From the NCBI RefSeq assembly GCF_918797505.1, contig NC_092798.1, forward strand, positions 10,739,501 through 10,803,500: a stretch of DNA of 64,000 bases, read 5' to 3'. Below the pieces are notes generated by a model that was not told the origin of the DNA, searched no databases, and was given only the letters and a program-made list of their open reading frames with translations. Both the position numbers and the translations under genes were made by a program. Source of the DNA: Bemisia tabaci (Eukaryota > Arthropoda > Insecta > Hemiptera > Aleyrodidae). Positions 23,014-36,000 of this stretch are shown piece by piece (position 1 is the stretch's first letter; the number at the start of each line of letters is the position of its first letter).

Positions 23014-25283
23014 CTGATCTGGAGGATCCCATTTTGCCAATAATTTTAAGTCTTTCAGAAAAATTTACTCGCTAACTTAATTTTGCTTGCTCCAGATTCA
23101 CCCGAAGCTATGGGTTGAAGCCAAGCTGTTGTTTTATTGGCGTTTCGGAAAGATTCGCGCCATTATGAAAAATTCGAAATCTCCTTTAAATCCGACAACG
23201 TTGCTGACGACACTCACGCACGGTCCTTTAATCTCGCCGACAGAATTTTAACTCCTAATCTCTGACAACTCAAGTGTTTTTTCAACGGCATTTTTGTGCA
23301 CTCACGATATTTTATTGGGGATACATCAAAGTTTTTCGGTCATTTTTCCTCTCCGTGACACGAGATGCCCCGAAAAAAAAGCCTCCTAGAGATAGCGAGC
23401 GGTGCCTTTCAAAGGAAGTAAGCGTGCGCGCTTGACGTGTGGACTGCGGAGGATGTGAATCTTCGAGGATGTTTTTTTTTTCTTCTTTTATTTTTTTTTA
23501 TTTTTAGCCGTGGATAAAAGTTAACCCCAAGAACGCCGTGAAAGACCCCATGTTTGGCTTTGTTGAGGACGACAAGTGCACCGCAAAGTTGCTGATGTTG
23601 TGCAACTGTTTATTTTTTTCTGGACGGACCGATCACTGCTCATAGCTGTGAAGTCTCGCTCAGTTCTATGACAGCAAAATTTGAACTCGGAATTTCTTAA
23701 CGTTAGGGAATGTAAATTTCAAGTAAAAGGTCATAATTAAATTTCAATAACATTGCTTACTACACGTAAGAAAACTGTAGAGAAATGTGAATAAAAATAT
23801 ATTCCTTGAAATTTTCTGAGAATACTTTTAAACAAGCGAGGAAAATTCACAGAAAATTGCGAATTTCGGTTGAAAAAATTAATGTGGACGAAGATTTGCG
23901 ATGTCGTAATTGCAGATTCGCATCTTTCGACTTTAGTCATCATTGCGTCGTTCAGGAGAGTGTTCACATCAATTTGAACCGCCACATTTCGAGGACGAAC
24001 CGAAAAAAAAAGGACTTCTAACTTTAATAGCCAACGAGAAAAAAAAGGAAACTTTTTGAATTAAACAAGTGAAGTAACTTTTGTCTTGAGAGAAAATAAA
24101 TCTTTATATCAAATCGATGATTAAGTTGAGCCATTTTTTGAGTACGTAAGTTCAATACTTGTTTTTGAGTTGGGTATTTTATAGTCACATTTGAATTTGA
24201 TGTCGCTCAAAAAGGGCATACGCATTTTACATATATTAAGTAAAAACATTTTAAGCTAGGCAATATCTAAAGCTTAAAATATAGATTAAAAGTAAAACGG
24301 GGGGAAAAACACCGTTTCCTTTCATCGTTGAACAGGCAATAATGTTCTGAAGCAGAGGATGTATCCACCAGCAGGAGGGAGAGGGAGGCTGGAATTGCTG
24401 GAATACGGAGCGGAGCTCTTTGAATGAACAAAATTCAAGCATGCAGGAAAATTTGTATCTAGCGTATTTGAAGGCGCTTTATGCGCAGCTATATCGCGAC
24501 GCGACGTAACACTGTGCTGTACGCAGTTTACGCTACGCAGCAGTGGCTTTCCTGAACGAGCTGCCATTACGCACTAGTTAAACGTTTTTTCTCAAGATGT
24601 AAACATTGTTCACAGGAAATTTTTATTAAAAAATGATTTTTGCACAGTTATTTTTCCTGTCCGTCTTTTTAACTCACCTATCCTTCGCAGAACGCAGACC
24701 TATCTACCAATTAGACCGGCATAATTATAATTACATTTTTTTGGTGGTACTATTTCGGAGATAGCCGATCATGATATTCCAATACCTATCCCCTTAGGGC
24801 GATTTCCTCGTAGTGTTATCTTGTCATTTAATTATTTCCAGTCAGCGATAATAATTGCTTCCTACTACGTCCTACGTGAAGAATAATTTTCCTCGCAAAT
24901 TCAAGAATATTCACATATAATTTCGAGGAATATTTCCTACGAAAAAAAACTCCGTGACATAACCGGAGATTTTCGCCATCGATAAGAAACCTCCGACCCT
25001 CTTATTTTTAAGGCACGCACCTATTTATGAAGTTTTAAGTATGAGAAAAATGTGGAATATAGGTATCTAATTTCAATTTTCTCCTAATTCAACTGAAATT
25101 ATATTAAATAAAAATTGTAAATCCTCGCATTATTAAATAGGAAAGAAAATGCGTTTTCCGCGCTTCACACATTAGAGCCGTAAACGAATCTCACAACCGC
25201 TGCGCTTGAAAGCAGTATCGGCACCTGTTGGTGGGAGAGCGCCAACTGCTCATGAGGTTAAATTTTCTCGCCTTCTCTCACCG
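23014..25283. other. gene-free stretch
   Basis: No gene, TIR element or tandem array that I can support. The 200 bp just before the tRNA are AT-rich. Confidence 0.4.
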
Positions 25284-25303
25284 GCCTCCGTGGCGCAATC
25301 GGC

Positions 25304-25340
<37 letters not shown>

Positions 25341-25357
25341 GAGCCCACCCGGGGGCG
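25284..25357 (+). tRNA. tRNA-Asn (anticodon GTT)
   Basis: A full cloverleaf folds: the acceptor GCCTCCG pairs with CGGGGGC (one G-U), the D stem GCGC with GCGC, the anticodon stem TTCGG with CCGAA around loop CTGTTAA, and the T stem GGTGG with CCACC around TTCGAGC. The discriminator base is G and CCA is not encoded, as expected of a nuclear gene. The anticodon GTT reads AAC/AAT. The B box (GGTTCGAGCCC) is intact and a T4 run at 25364-25367 fits a Pol III terminator. No intron is present. Confidence 0.95.
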
Positions 25358-25363
25358 CTATCC

Positions 25364-25367
25364 TTTT
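25364..25367 (+). terminator. Pol III T4 terminator of the tRNA gene
   Basis: TTTT lies seven bases after the tRNA discriminator base, the usual minimal Pol III stop. Confidence 0.6.
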
Positions 25368-26267
25368 ATACTGTGTTTTACGTATCTTCATAATGCTCTT
25401 TTATTCTCTCGAGGTTTAACTAACCGGACTCCCTTTATTTCTCGTAATTAGGGGTAAAAATTGATATAATCGACTAATGTAAGTGAAACTCGCTGAAAGT
25501 GAAATATCACCTCACACAGCAATTTAAAGGCATCGCGTACTTTGGAAATGAGAAGATTTTTCCCTTTAAACAGGATTCACGTATTTACATTTTCAAAACA
25601 GAAATTATCTCATACTTAATATTAACTTAAAAGATTTATCCAATCTTAAAGTTAAACGTTTAATAGCTGGGGAGTATTTCAGCTATTAGGCGTATTTTTG
25701 TTTATTATTATTAAATAACCCTATTTATACTTTCTTCTCGCATGCATTAATATCAATGATAATAAAAGTGCCTAAATAAACTCAAGGATTGCGTATAAAA
25801 TATAATATCTTGTACAATATTACTCTGAGTTCTCACAGGAAATTACAGGTTATATTTTTTTATTCCGTTCTTTTTTTTTAAATATAAATTAAATTCCTAG
25901 TCCATTATTTAATGATATTTCGAGTTCATAAAATAAGAAAAAGAAACAAAATACAAGTATTAAAGCTATTCCAATTGATCAATTTTTTTAATTAATTCAA
26001 AGGGATGTTCATGGGGAATGTTAACGTATTTTCCTGCATAATTCACTGTTGCTTGCGTATCATACTTTTTACCCACCCCTCTCATTACGTGAATTCTATC
26101 CATGTAAACGTATTTTACTTGTCCCTCCAAAATCTATTGATCCATCTAAATTTTTCTGCATATTTTAGCTTCCTCCCCGATCGTAACCTGCAGTAACGCA
26201 GATAGTGGTTTTTCCTGATACAAGAAGAGATGGTAAAAACACTAATATGAAAATTTTCATAAAAAAT
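25368..26267. other. AT-rich gene-free stretch
   Basis: Very AT-rich with no coding exon or inverted-repeat element seen. Confidence 0.45.
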
Positions 26268-26370
26268 AGAATCTGAAATTTCTATGAAAAATTAGAATCT
26301 AAAATTTCCATGAAAAACAAAAATCTGAAATTTCCATGAAAAAGTAGAATCTGAAAATTCCAGGTGAAAT
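26268..26370. repeat. short tandem array of about 32-35 bp
   Basis: About three units of AGAATCTGAAATTTCCATGA followed by AAAA. A similar AAATTTCATGAAA-type array occurs at 45238-45393. Confidence 0.6.
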
Positions 26371-26758
26371 TTCAACCGAAATTTCATGAAATTTTCTCGT
26401 AACATTTCAAAAAATTGAAACTCTACGCCAATTTTAATGGAACTTTGTAAAATTTCATTGAAATTTCCCCTAACACTTAATCGTGCGCGAAATGTAAGGG
26501 CCAGTTCATCGACATCCAGGAACAAGATTTGGAGACGAGGCACATTGCTATGTTGCCTTCAATTTACGAGATAGGCAAAAAAGCATTCTCCCAACAGCAG
26601 TAATCAGCTATCAGAGGTTTTAAGTATTATGTTGTCCACCAATCAGCCATGTTGAGCCTCACTTGATGGTGCTGATGCATATCGCTCCATTATCCCTCCA
26701 AAAAAAAAAGTTTTCTACGTGAAATTAATATTGTATGTATTTGCTTTTTGTCTCGCAG

Positions 26759-27087
26759 ATAACGGGGACTGTTTGTACCTGGCGAAGAAGCATAAATGCA
26801 ACAACCGGAACCGCCAGTCCTTGAGAAGGCGTATGTCCCACAGCAACCACAACTGTGAGCTGATGTATCTACCTCTGGTCCATGTTGCCTCTGAGCCGGC
26901 CCACCAGAATCAGGACCTCCTCGAATGTCAGTCCAACATGACGGGGTTCGAACCCAGTTGTCCGGGTCTTCGTGCCCGTTCCTTGACCAACCACATGCAG
27001 TGCGACCCCCTTCTGCTCAACACCAACAAGTGTGACACCACCAGCTACGTCCGCACGCGGTGTCCTTTCATGCAAACTTGCGATCAC
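26759..27087 (+). CDS. pseudo-protease gene, exon encoding Cys-rich N-terminal part
   Basis: The acceptor TTTGTCTCGCAG precedes the exon and the donor CAC/GTAAGT ends it after a complete codon. The exon starts at the second base of an Asp or similar codon. It encodes NGDCLYLAKKHKCNNRN and onward, with nine Cys and the sequon NMT. Codons are GC-ending, in sharp contrast to the flanks. I do not recognise this Cys pattern as a named domain. Confidence 0.8.
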
Positions 27088-30000
27088 GTAAGTGTAGAGA
27101 AAAAAAAATCAATCAATGAAATATATGAACTAGATTTTGCAGTATGGAACTATGATATTTTAAAATTTTTATTAGTAAAGGCACCAATCTGCATAAAAAA
27201 AACTGATGGCTCGAAAATCAGCCGGAAATAGTAGCTCCTTATTACGTAATATGTGACCACCTTCGGGTAGAGGAACCTTAGTGCATGTTCTAGGGTAAAA
27301 CGCCCAATGAACTTTCGGACTTAACCAGTTTACTCTGATAAAATCCGAATTGTTGGAACACTCGAGAATATTTTTCTTTTCATTTCCTGGGTAGTTTTCT
27401 TCGCTTTTTTAAAGGATGAAATGAAGTGCTCATAATTTATTTGTTCGATAATTATTTCTAGAGGGTTTTTTTCTACATAATTTTCAAAGTCGATTTTTTA
27501 ACCCTGTGAAAAATTTCTCGTATGCAAAAGGTTCCCTTTTCACTTAAATAAACATGCACCATATTAAGATGCCTCGAGTAATTGTGGAGGAAGGAATTCA
27601 CATCATGAAAGTGTGAAGCAATGATGATATCAATGTACCCCTCGGTTCACCTCGGTCTGGTCTAGTCACTGCCCGTTCTCTATCCTTAAAACGCCTTCAT
27701 ATGGGGTGTGGGCAACTTTGCATGCAAATTCAATTCACACGAAACATCAGCGTTGGGAATATTTAAATAACTGGTTCAGTTCGTGCTAACAAACCACTAT
27801 AATATTAATTCTAAGGCGACCATCTTCAGACTTTCTTGTAGAGAATTGGTGTGTTTCACCGAATACATTAAATATATTATTCCGTGAAATGTGCGAGCTA
27901 CATACTCGAGCAGAGAACTGATGGAAAAAGCAGAGGTTTTGACACTTGAAAAATTTCATACTGTAGATTTCCTTTTTTTTTTTTTTGTTATTTATTAACC
28001 AGTTTACTATTTTAAATGAAGAAAAAAAACACCTTGGTGTGCGGTGCCCAAAAGGGACCATTCGGTCCATCGCATCAAATTAATTTTTGATGAATTTTCA
28101 ATATTAAATTTTCGTTTTCAGGCGGTGCTACTGTCTGGAGGTTGGAATCGGCAGCTTGGCGACGAAGGCAGTTTGCGCAACATTTTCAAAATGAATGATA
28201 TGCTTCGTAAAAATGGGTTTCTCGAAAGCAACATCAAGATATTTTTCGCAAATGGAATGAACCATGATGAGATGGGTAAGAACACTTAGACCCAATCTTC
28301 AATTTTACTTCTACATGTACCTTTCCTCAAAAATCTGACTTAAAAATTAAGTAAAAAAAAAAGAAAAAGAAATTAACTCAACAAAAATAGTAAATGATGC
28401 GTGAGACCATAATACAATCTTTTCGGCAATAAAACGGAATTACCATTGTTTCCAAATTGGACAGCGTTTGGAGCATGAGACATCCAAATACAAGTATGCA
28501 AGTTACATCCTTTTTTCCATAAACTACCAATATATCGATGGGTAAAGTGCGAAACCACGTTTCTCCTATGCTGTTTCAAAAATTCCGCTCTTGTTTTATC
28601 GTTTTCAAGAGAGACAAGCCAACAATACTGCTTGAAATTCATACAGGACTTTTTGCAAACGGACAAAAAGTATGGAAGTTTTCAAGTTATTAAGATTATT
28701 AGTTTTCCCCAGAGAAAATAAAGTATGATAGGAATTCCGCAACGTCGCAAACGAAGATACGTGGTATCGCACTTTTGCCATCGATATCGTAAAATTCGTG
28801 GATTCACCATTGCCGGGCTCCAGCTGGTCGATTTTCGAATCGTTATCGAATGACCTTGATCGATAGATAACATTGCCAAGATAGGGATTTACCGATCAAG
28901 TTCATTCGATAACCGACCCTCAGGAATATGGAATAGATTTTGCCCACCACACTCCAGGTTTCCGTGCCCTCCTGTCGGCACGGTGTATATTGAAGGGTAT
29001 CATATATCTTAAATTCACGTACACATATACAAATATTCACACACACATACCTATATTCGCTCGAACGAGGGTCGTGTCGGACCAATAATTTCTGACAGTG
29101 ACTTCGGATCAAGTAATCGACGTCCAAAACCGGTAGCTAATTGTTACGCAGGGTTACGCTGTCAAGATCAATGTCTTGACTCCTGGGTTTAATTTATTAA
29201 TTTATTTTTCCTCCATGGAGGAAAAAAACCTGTCGAGGGAAGATTCTTCACCGAACAATCATGGATAATACCGGTAGCAGGGCAAGGTGCGCTGATCTGT
29301 ATGAGTTTTCGCTTGAGTCTGGTCCAGCACTGCCGTGCTAAGGAAGAACGCCGTATGAACCTTCAGGCGTTGCCAAATTTCCCTTGATAAAACACGAATT
29401 TCTTAGTAAACTTGTGAATTTTTTATTCCAATTTTTCAGAGAAGTTTGCTCGCAATTTCACCGAAAAGTCTTAAAATTTTCAAGGGGAAATATTCACAAC
29501 TTTCCTAAAAAATGACCATTTTTTTTTTTTTTTGAAGAATTTATTGAGAAATTACATTGTCGCCAATACCTTATACAATCTACAGGTATCTATCGACTAG
29601 TATTAATAATAAAAGATTAAAGATATAAATTAAAGTGAACGTATGATAAGTAAAAAGTAAACTTATCATAAAGGTCCGGAGCATGACCATTTTATCGATA
29701 GAAATTTGACAACTCTCGAATGTTCATACGGCGTTCTTCCTTAGCACGACAACACAGGTCGATCCTCGAAGCGCTATCGATTGATCTCGATCGATACATA
29801 TTTGCAAAAGTAGACTACATTTTGCAATTAGGAACTATTATTTCTCGCTTGTTCATGTATATGCACCTGTCTGTATAAGGAAAAAAGGCACACACGTTGT
29901 TTCTAAATTGAGCAAGGAATAGTTAGTTCCTCATTGCAAAACGTCGTCCAATTTTACATTCGATAACGATTTCGAACGCAAGGTAACAATCGAATCCCTC

Positions 30001-33000
30001 AGGCGGACTCAAGTGTCCAAGTATCAACTTACGGTTTCAGTCCTCTGTGGAGCCGACATCAGCCCCTTTTCGGAATTTTTAAGCTAACCACCCCGCGCCC
30101 CACCCCCTCCCCATATGTATTCAATTAGCCACGGATCAAATTCCTTCATTCGGACTGGGCCAGGCAGAAGGTCCTATCTGTATCGACTCGTGACCCACAA
30201 AATATGCGCGAATGAAGGCATATCGTGGATCTTGAAAAAATGAAGTTGGGTGTCTTATCCCGTAACTCTGCTCTTTTGAACCAAACCGAATCCCGAGTCA
30301 GCTCTTCCCCCTTGGATCTACTCAGTTTACCGGGATCCAGGGAGAGCAAGGGGACAGGTGCACGTGTAGGGATTTTTTCTCTCCCCCCTTCACCCCTCAT
30401 CCTTTCCGTTAAACGTTTATTATTGAAAACCAGAAGCAGTATGAAATAAAATAAAAAAAATAAAAATAAGAAAAAAACCTAGATGGATTTTTTCACTCTC
30501 GAGAATAGGAGAGAAGTATAAAATGACTCGTGTCGGCATATGAGGCAGGATCGTCTTAACAGATGAAAAAAGAAGAAAATAAAACGCGCGGCCGCTCGCG
30601 GCGCCAGGGTCGCAAGGCCGGGCGCCATGGCGCCTGGCACCTGTGCCTCAAAGTTCCCGCCACTTTAAAAGAAGGAAAAAGAGCGGGAAAATTTTTCGAA
30701 TTCTCGATTGGACTCACGGATCCTATGGTTTTCCTTACTACAATATGGCGCAGTAAGAAGTTGTCCCCCTAAATAGGTTGAGAAGCGCAACTGCACCAGC
30801 ATATAATTTTGGATCCTCATACTTGTCCACGCTTACTTAAATTCCGATTCATACTGTACAAAAATTCAAAAACTCACTTTATAACAGCGGTTCCCAACCT
30901 TTCTTTGTCGCGGACCACCTTTTTGCCGAGAGAAGAGGCCGCTGATCACCAACAAAATTGAACGACCTTTTTTTTGGTCTTATAATATTTTAATTCGACT
31001 TTTTTTCGGTGGGCCTTCGCGGACCACCGGTTGGGAACCGCTGCTGCATGATTTTGGGGACGGACTGGCTCAAAATATTCCAGGGGACAGGCCCCCATCA
31101 AAGAGTACACACTGGGTTTCTCCTGTCAGATAAAATAAAATAGATAAAGTAAGGTTCAGCATAGACCCTTGCACGTGCGGAGGAAAAAAAACTTCGTGTA
31201 TGAGATGCAAAGTTCAGGTCATATGGATCTTTGCATCTTTCGGATCGCGCGTGTGGAAACTTAAGGTATACAGCTGCCGAATTTTGGGTCATACATCTGA
31301 ATTACTATACGGTGCTTAGGTTGATCCTTGAAAAGTTTCAACTCAAGTGCCGATTTCTTAAGATACGTGAAACGAGCAATGCAGTTTTCGGATGCACTAT
31401 CTGAAAACTTCAGAAATCCAAATGACCTAAACATCGAGTCCCACGCATGAAGTTTAATCCTCCGTATGTGTAGGTACGTCAAGAATGCAAACGTCTTATT
31501 GAATTTTTTCGGCTCGCACTTTCTTTACTACAGAAACTCTTTCTTATTTCCCACGTTATGAAACTTCTTCTTTCAACATCACTGCCAAAACAACCCTTCC
31601 TTCATGTGAATCTTTGACTTTTCAGAGGGACTGGACGTGACCGTGTATTCCTCAGCGTTGAAGCTAGCTCTGCGATACCACCTGCGGACCGTCTGTGAAA
31701 CGGAATACTGCGCCGACTCTCTCGTCATATATCTGCATAGCCCAGCAAGACCCGACGGCGCCTCGCTCCTGTGGGACTCAGATGGAAACGGCAAGGTAAA
31801 CACGGAATCTGTTATGCCATAATGTATTTAATTAAACATACTCTCCTGTAGGACAATATGAAAAATCGGCTAATTCTTCAGGAAAATTGGCATATCGCGC
31901 ACGGAACTTCTCCATTTACAATATATTTTATGCTCAGCAAAAAAAAAGAGGTATACAATCATTTTTACTATGCGAAGGCAAAAGTCGTTTCGGGTTGATC
32001 AAAGAGGTAAAGTTATGCCGTACTGATAAAAAAAAAAACAGCGCTCGGAAGTTCACTCTGGTTGAACCGCCTTCAATCCGCAAAGTACACAACCTGCAAT
32101 GCGCAGGCCCTTTTCCCTGCGAGAACTTAGGATGCCTGGCCGCTAAGCTGGCCCTGTGCAGTATAGTGGGAATAATAGTAGGAATTTCCTTGGAAAATGG
32201 GTCAATGTTTTTCTCTCTGTGTTCCAGAGAATTTTATTCGTAATGTATCTGTACATGAAAATTTCAAGGAAACTTGTACATAACTTTCATCAAACATTAT
32301 AAAATTTTATCTCGGAAAATTTGGCAACATTCTAATGTTCTTAAGACATTTTTCCTTAGCACGATGAGCAGCGACAAGGTCGACCGATGGGGTGGGAAAG
32401 GAGAGTTATATCCTTTCACATCGACTAACGCCGCCTAAGAAAATTCTGCCAATGTGAGAAATACGGCGGAAAAGCTTGAAAGCCGAGAAAAAATAGGAGC
32501 GAATACCTAATATTCAAATTAGGGGGAATTGGGGAAATATTTATGTGCGGCGCGGTTTTAAAATTAACAACCATACTTCATTTTGATTCGGATTTTCATC
32601 GCCTCGTATTAATGTTTCAGCCCCATCGTTTTCCGCGTCGTGTAGGAAAACAAGAAAAAGTTTGACAATCTCCGCAATACTGTCGCGTAATTTTGGAGTT
32701 TAGAGGGCCTCAACTTTGAAGCTATAAAAACTTAGTTTTTGAAGATATCCGCGCGGCTTTGTGAAATTAATTTAAACTTTACGTCGTCATCGAAAAATCG
32801 TTATTCTAATACCTGTCCCAGCGCACAAGATTTAATATCGTTTTTATTAGAATGCTCCTGTTCCCCCCTCGTGTTGTCGGTTGGGAATAAAAAGACCGGC
32901 GATTTAAATCGATTCAAACAGTTCAACGAAGATTCTATTGTGATTTCATCAGAACTGTTACTTGCATTGAAGGCGTATCGTCATGCAGAGGAAGCTGAAA

Positions 33001-36000
33001 GACGCTCGTTTAAAAACGCCTTAATCCAGGTTAGGATGAAATTACATGACAGTAGTGCGTGTTGCATTGCTCGAAATTGAAGGAAATACGTGCACGCCTC
33101 TAATTTTAATCGATGAAAGCTGGGAAACTTTGTCTTTTCCAGTATCTTAGAAGGAATTTTCTGTACTCTTACTTTTTTTAATATCTTTATTTAATTTTAA
33201 TTATTTTTTAGAAATATTGTTAATGTTCCATTTCACGCCATTTTTATTGAGATTTATTAATAAAATGTATAAAAAAAGGAAGAGCATTTTACTATTATAA
33301 TATTAAAGAGTGAAATTTCAAAACCTGCTAAGCGCCACCAGGTATATTTCTAAGGATGAGCACGGTGTTTGTCAGTGTAGGAAAAAAAATTGAATGCTAC
33401 CGCTTCATAAACTTTTCGTTGAAAAATGTTTGCTAAATTTTCGGCTTATTCTTGCGACACATAGGGTTCCTCAAATGAAAGAAACGGTTGTTCAATATGA
33501 ACAGTGAGCAGGGTCTGATCGCACTCATCAGGCTTTGAATGTTCATTTTTCAATTTAATTTCTCAGAAACTTGTTTTATCAAATCGATTGATACGATGTG
33601 TTTACTTTTCTGCATCGCTCTTGTTGCCATTTTCCCAGCCATACAAATACAACCTCGAATGGCCCATTCCCCATCCCTGGTAAAAATTGGCGATAAGAGC
33701 TGCGTTTCAAAATACCATAGGAATTCTCAAAGCCGGCTAAAGAAGGCTACAGAAAATCATATAGCTGGCTGTAGAATGCGGAGAAAATCATACGGCCGGG
33801 CTATACGAAGCGATAAAAAATTATGCAGCTGGGCTATAGTTCCTATAGCCGGGCTTTACATTTTATCGCCTGGCTGTTGCTTTTTCGCCATCGATTATAA
33901 AAGACTTTAAGAAATTGTGTAGAAATTCGTGTGCTTAGGAAATCATTAAGTTTGATACGGAACCACCTTAATAATTACAAAACACACGTTATACATATTT
34001 TCCTTCAATACATATTTTTTTCATGCATCAATTAAAACGAGAATAATCCATACAGGATGTGCAAACATTTCAAAATCATGAGTTGAATAACGCTGACTCC
34101 ACCAGATTAAATATCAGAGCCCTACACAAAGCGGAGCGGCGACGCACTGGCGCCTACAAACCTAACAGGGATACTTCACGCATTGCGCAACGCGTGAAGT
34201 ATCCCTGTTAGGTTTGTGGGCGCCAATGCGCGTTTCGCGCTGGCGCCCGCCTGCCCCACCGAAGCGTGCCACGGCGCTTGAAGCAACTATTTCACACCAG
34301 AGGTATTGCACAGTATCATACGAAACTGAGGGAGCTCTAATATATTAGGAATGGCAGCCATCCACCAGAAGTGCGGAGCTTTCCTCACAAAATAAATCAA
34401 GATACTACGGCACAAAAAGAGAGCCGTAGTCCAAAAACTAACTCAGTCCCAGTATCCGTATTTTGTAACGTTTAGCATAAACTTTATCGTCTGACTCTTG
34501 CTTAATTGCCATCGGCTATAAAAGGCTATAAGAAATTGTCCAACCGGCTACAGAAAGCTATTGGAAATCTAACAGCCGGCCGCAGGTCTATGGTATTTTT
34601 GAACACAGATTCTACTGCCAATTTTTACCAGGGATAGTATGTATTACATGTAAACTACATTGATGGCCAGAGTGCGAAATCACGTATCTCCATCTTCGAC
34701 ATTGCAGACTTCTTCTCAATTTTTAATTTACCGTAATTTCTTGAAAACTTCTTTGATTTTTATTCTCTGTTAGCAAAACATTCTGTATTTCAAGCGAAAA
34801 ATTTAGCTCCCCCCCCCCCCCCCCCGATAAAGTAAAAGGAGCGAAAACTATGAAACACCGCAATGGAGATAAGTGGTTTCACATTTTGGCCATCAGAATT
34901 TCATGTCGACTATACTGCTTTGCGCTATGGAAAAACGTCAAATGAACATTTAAAGTTGCCAAATTTCCTTCGATAAAATGTTTATTTTTGAGGAAAGTTA
35001 TAAATATTTTTCCTCGAAATGTTTAGGAACTTCCGGTAAATTTGCGAAAAAAATATCCGGAAAATTGGTTTAAAAATGTAAATAATTTCTATTTTATCAA
35101 AGAAAATTTGGCAACGCCTAAAGGTTCATGCAGTGTTACTCCTTAGTACGACAATAGAGAGGATCGGATCGGATCTTCTCAGCACGTATCTCGCTAGAGT
35201 GTAGGAATACTCATATTTTTACTTGAAAGGCTTACTAAAGATAGGGATTTGGTTTTGGTTTCAGTACGACGAAACAGAGACATACACGGTGCGGGAGTTC
35301 CTGCGGGACATCCAGGGCTGCTCGGCGCGAAGAGTGGTGGTGGTGGCCGACCAGAGTTTCAGCGCGGAGCTGGTTTCAGCGGCCACGCAACATTTGACGA
35401 GTCTTAACAACGTCGTCATCGTCGCCGCCAACTCACCCTCCCGCAGGGATCAGCTCACCCACCATTTCGCTCACTCCACCCACGAACACACCTGCCTCCA
35501 CCAACTCATCAAGGCAAGTAGTTATACCTAACATACCGATGGCTGCGGGACAATAAATGAAATTTTGGGTCGTATTCCTAGCCGTGCTTTACCATGGCAG
35601 ATCCTATTAGACGTATTTTTGCCAAACGGAACTATGTGCACTATAACGTGAGCCCGATTATGCATATCGACGGTGCAAGTCGGCAATCACATAACTCGTT
35701 TGCGGTGTCTGAAAATCTCCGCCTCTATGTTATTTTTTTAAAAGAGAACAAATTGACATCATTCCTTGAAGTTTTTGCAGAATTTTCTTCGCACAGAGAA
35801 GAAAAATCACCGCAGTTTTAAAGAATTGCCGTTGAGTAGTTTTCCGTTTAAAAAATAAATTATAAAAGGAAGTCTGCGACGTCGCAAACCGAGTTATGTG
35901 ATTGCCGACTTTCACCGTCGATATGCATTCTCATGGGTCTCAAGGCTCATGTACTAATGCACATAGTTATGTTTGGCAGAAATACGCCCTATTATGGTTT

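Larger units (their letters stand above)
28276..31625 (+). other. 3.35-kb intron carrying several elements
   Basis: GT-AG intron. It holds the TIR elements at 28535, 29330 (with a nested retroposon tail), 29812 and 30885, plus a CpG-rich patch near 30580-30660 with the 14-bp palindrome GGCGCCATGGCGCC (30621-30634). Confidence 0.6.
31796..35264 (+). other. 3.47-kb intron carrying several elements
   Basis: GT-AG intron. It holds a right-half element at 32245-32365, the 959-bp element at 33675-34633, the MITE at 34661 and the element at 34915. A C17 run is at 34809-34825. Confidence 0.6.

Noticed and set aside
33539..33910. 123-residue plus-strand frame
   Set aside because: It runs through the left end of the CCCTGG element, and the other two copies of that element do not keep the frame as a protein.
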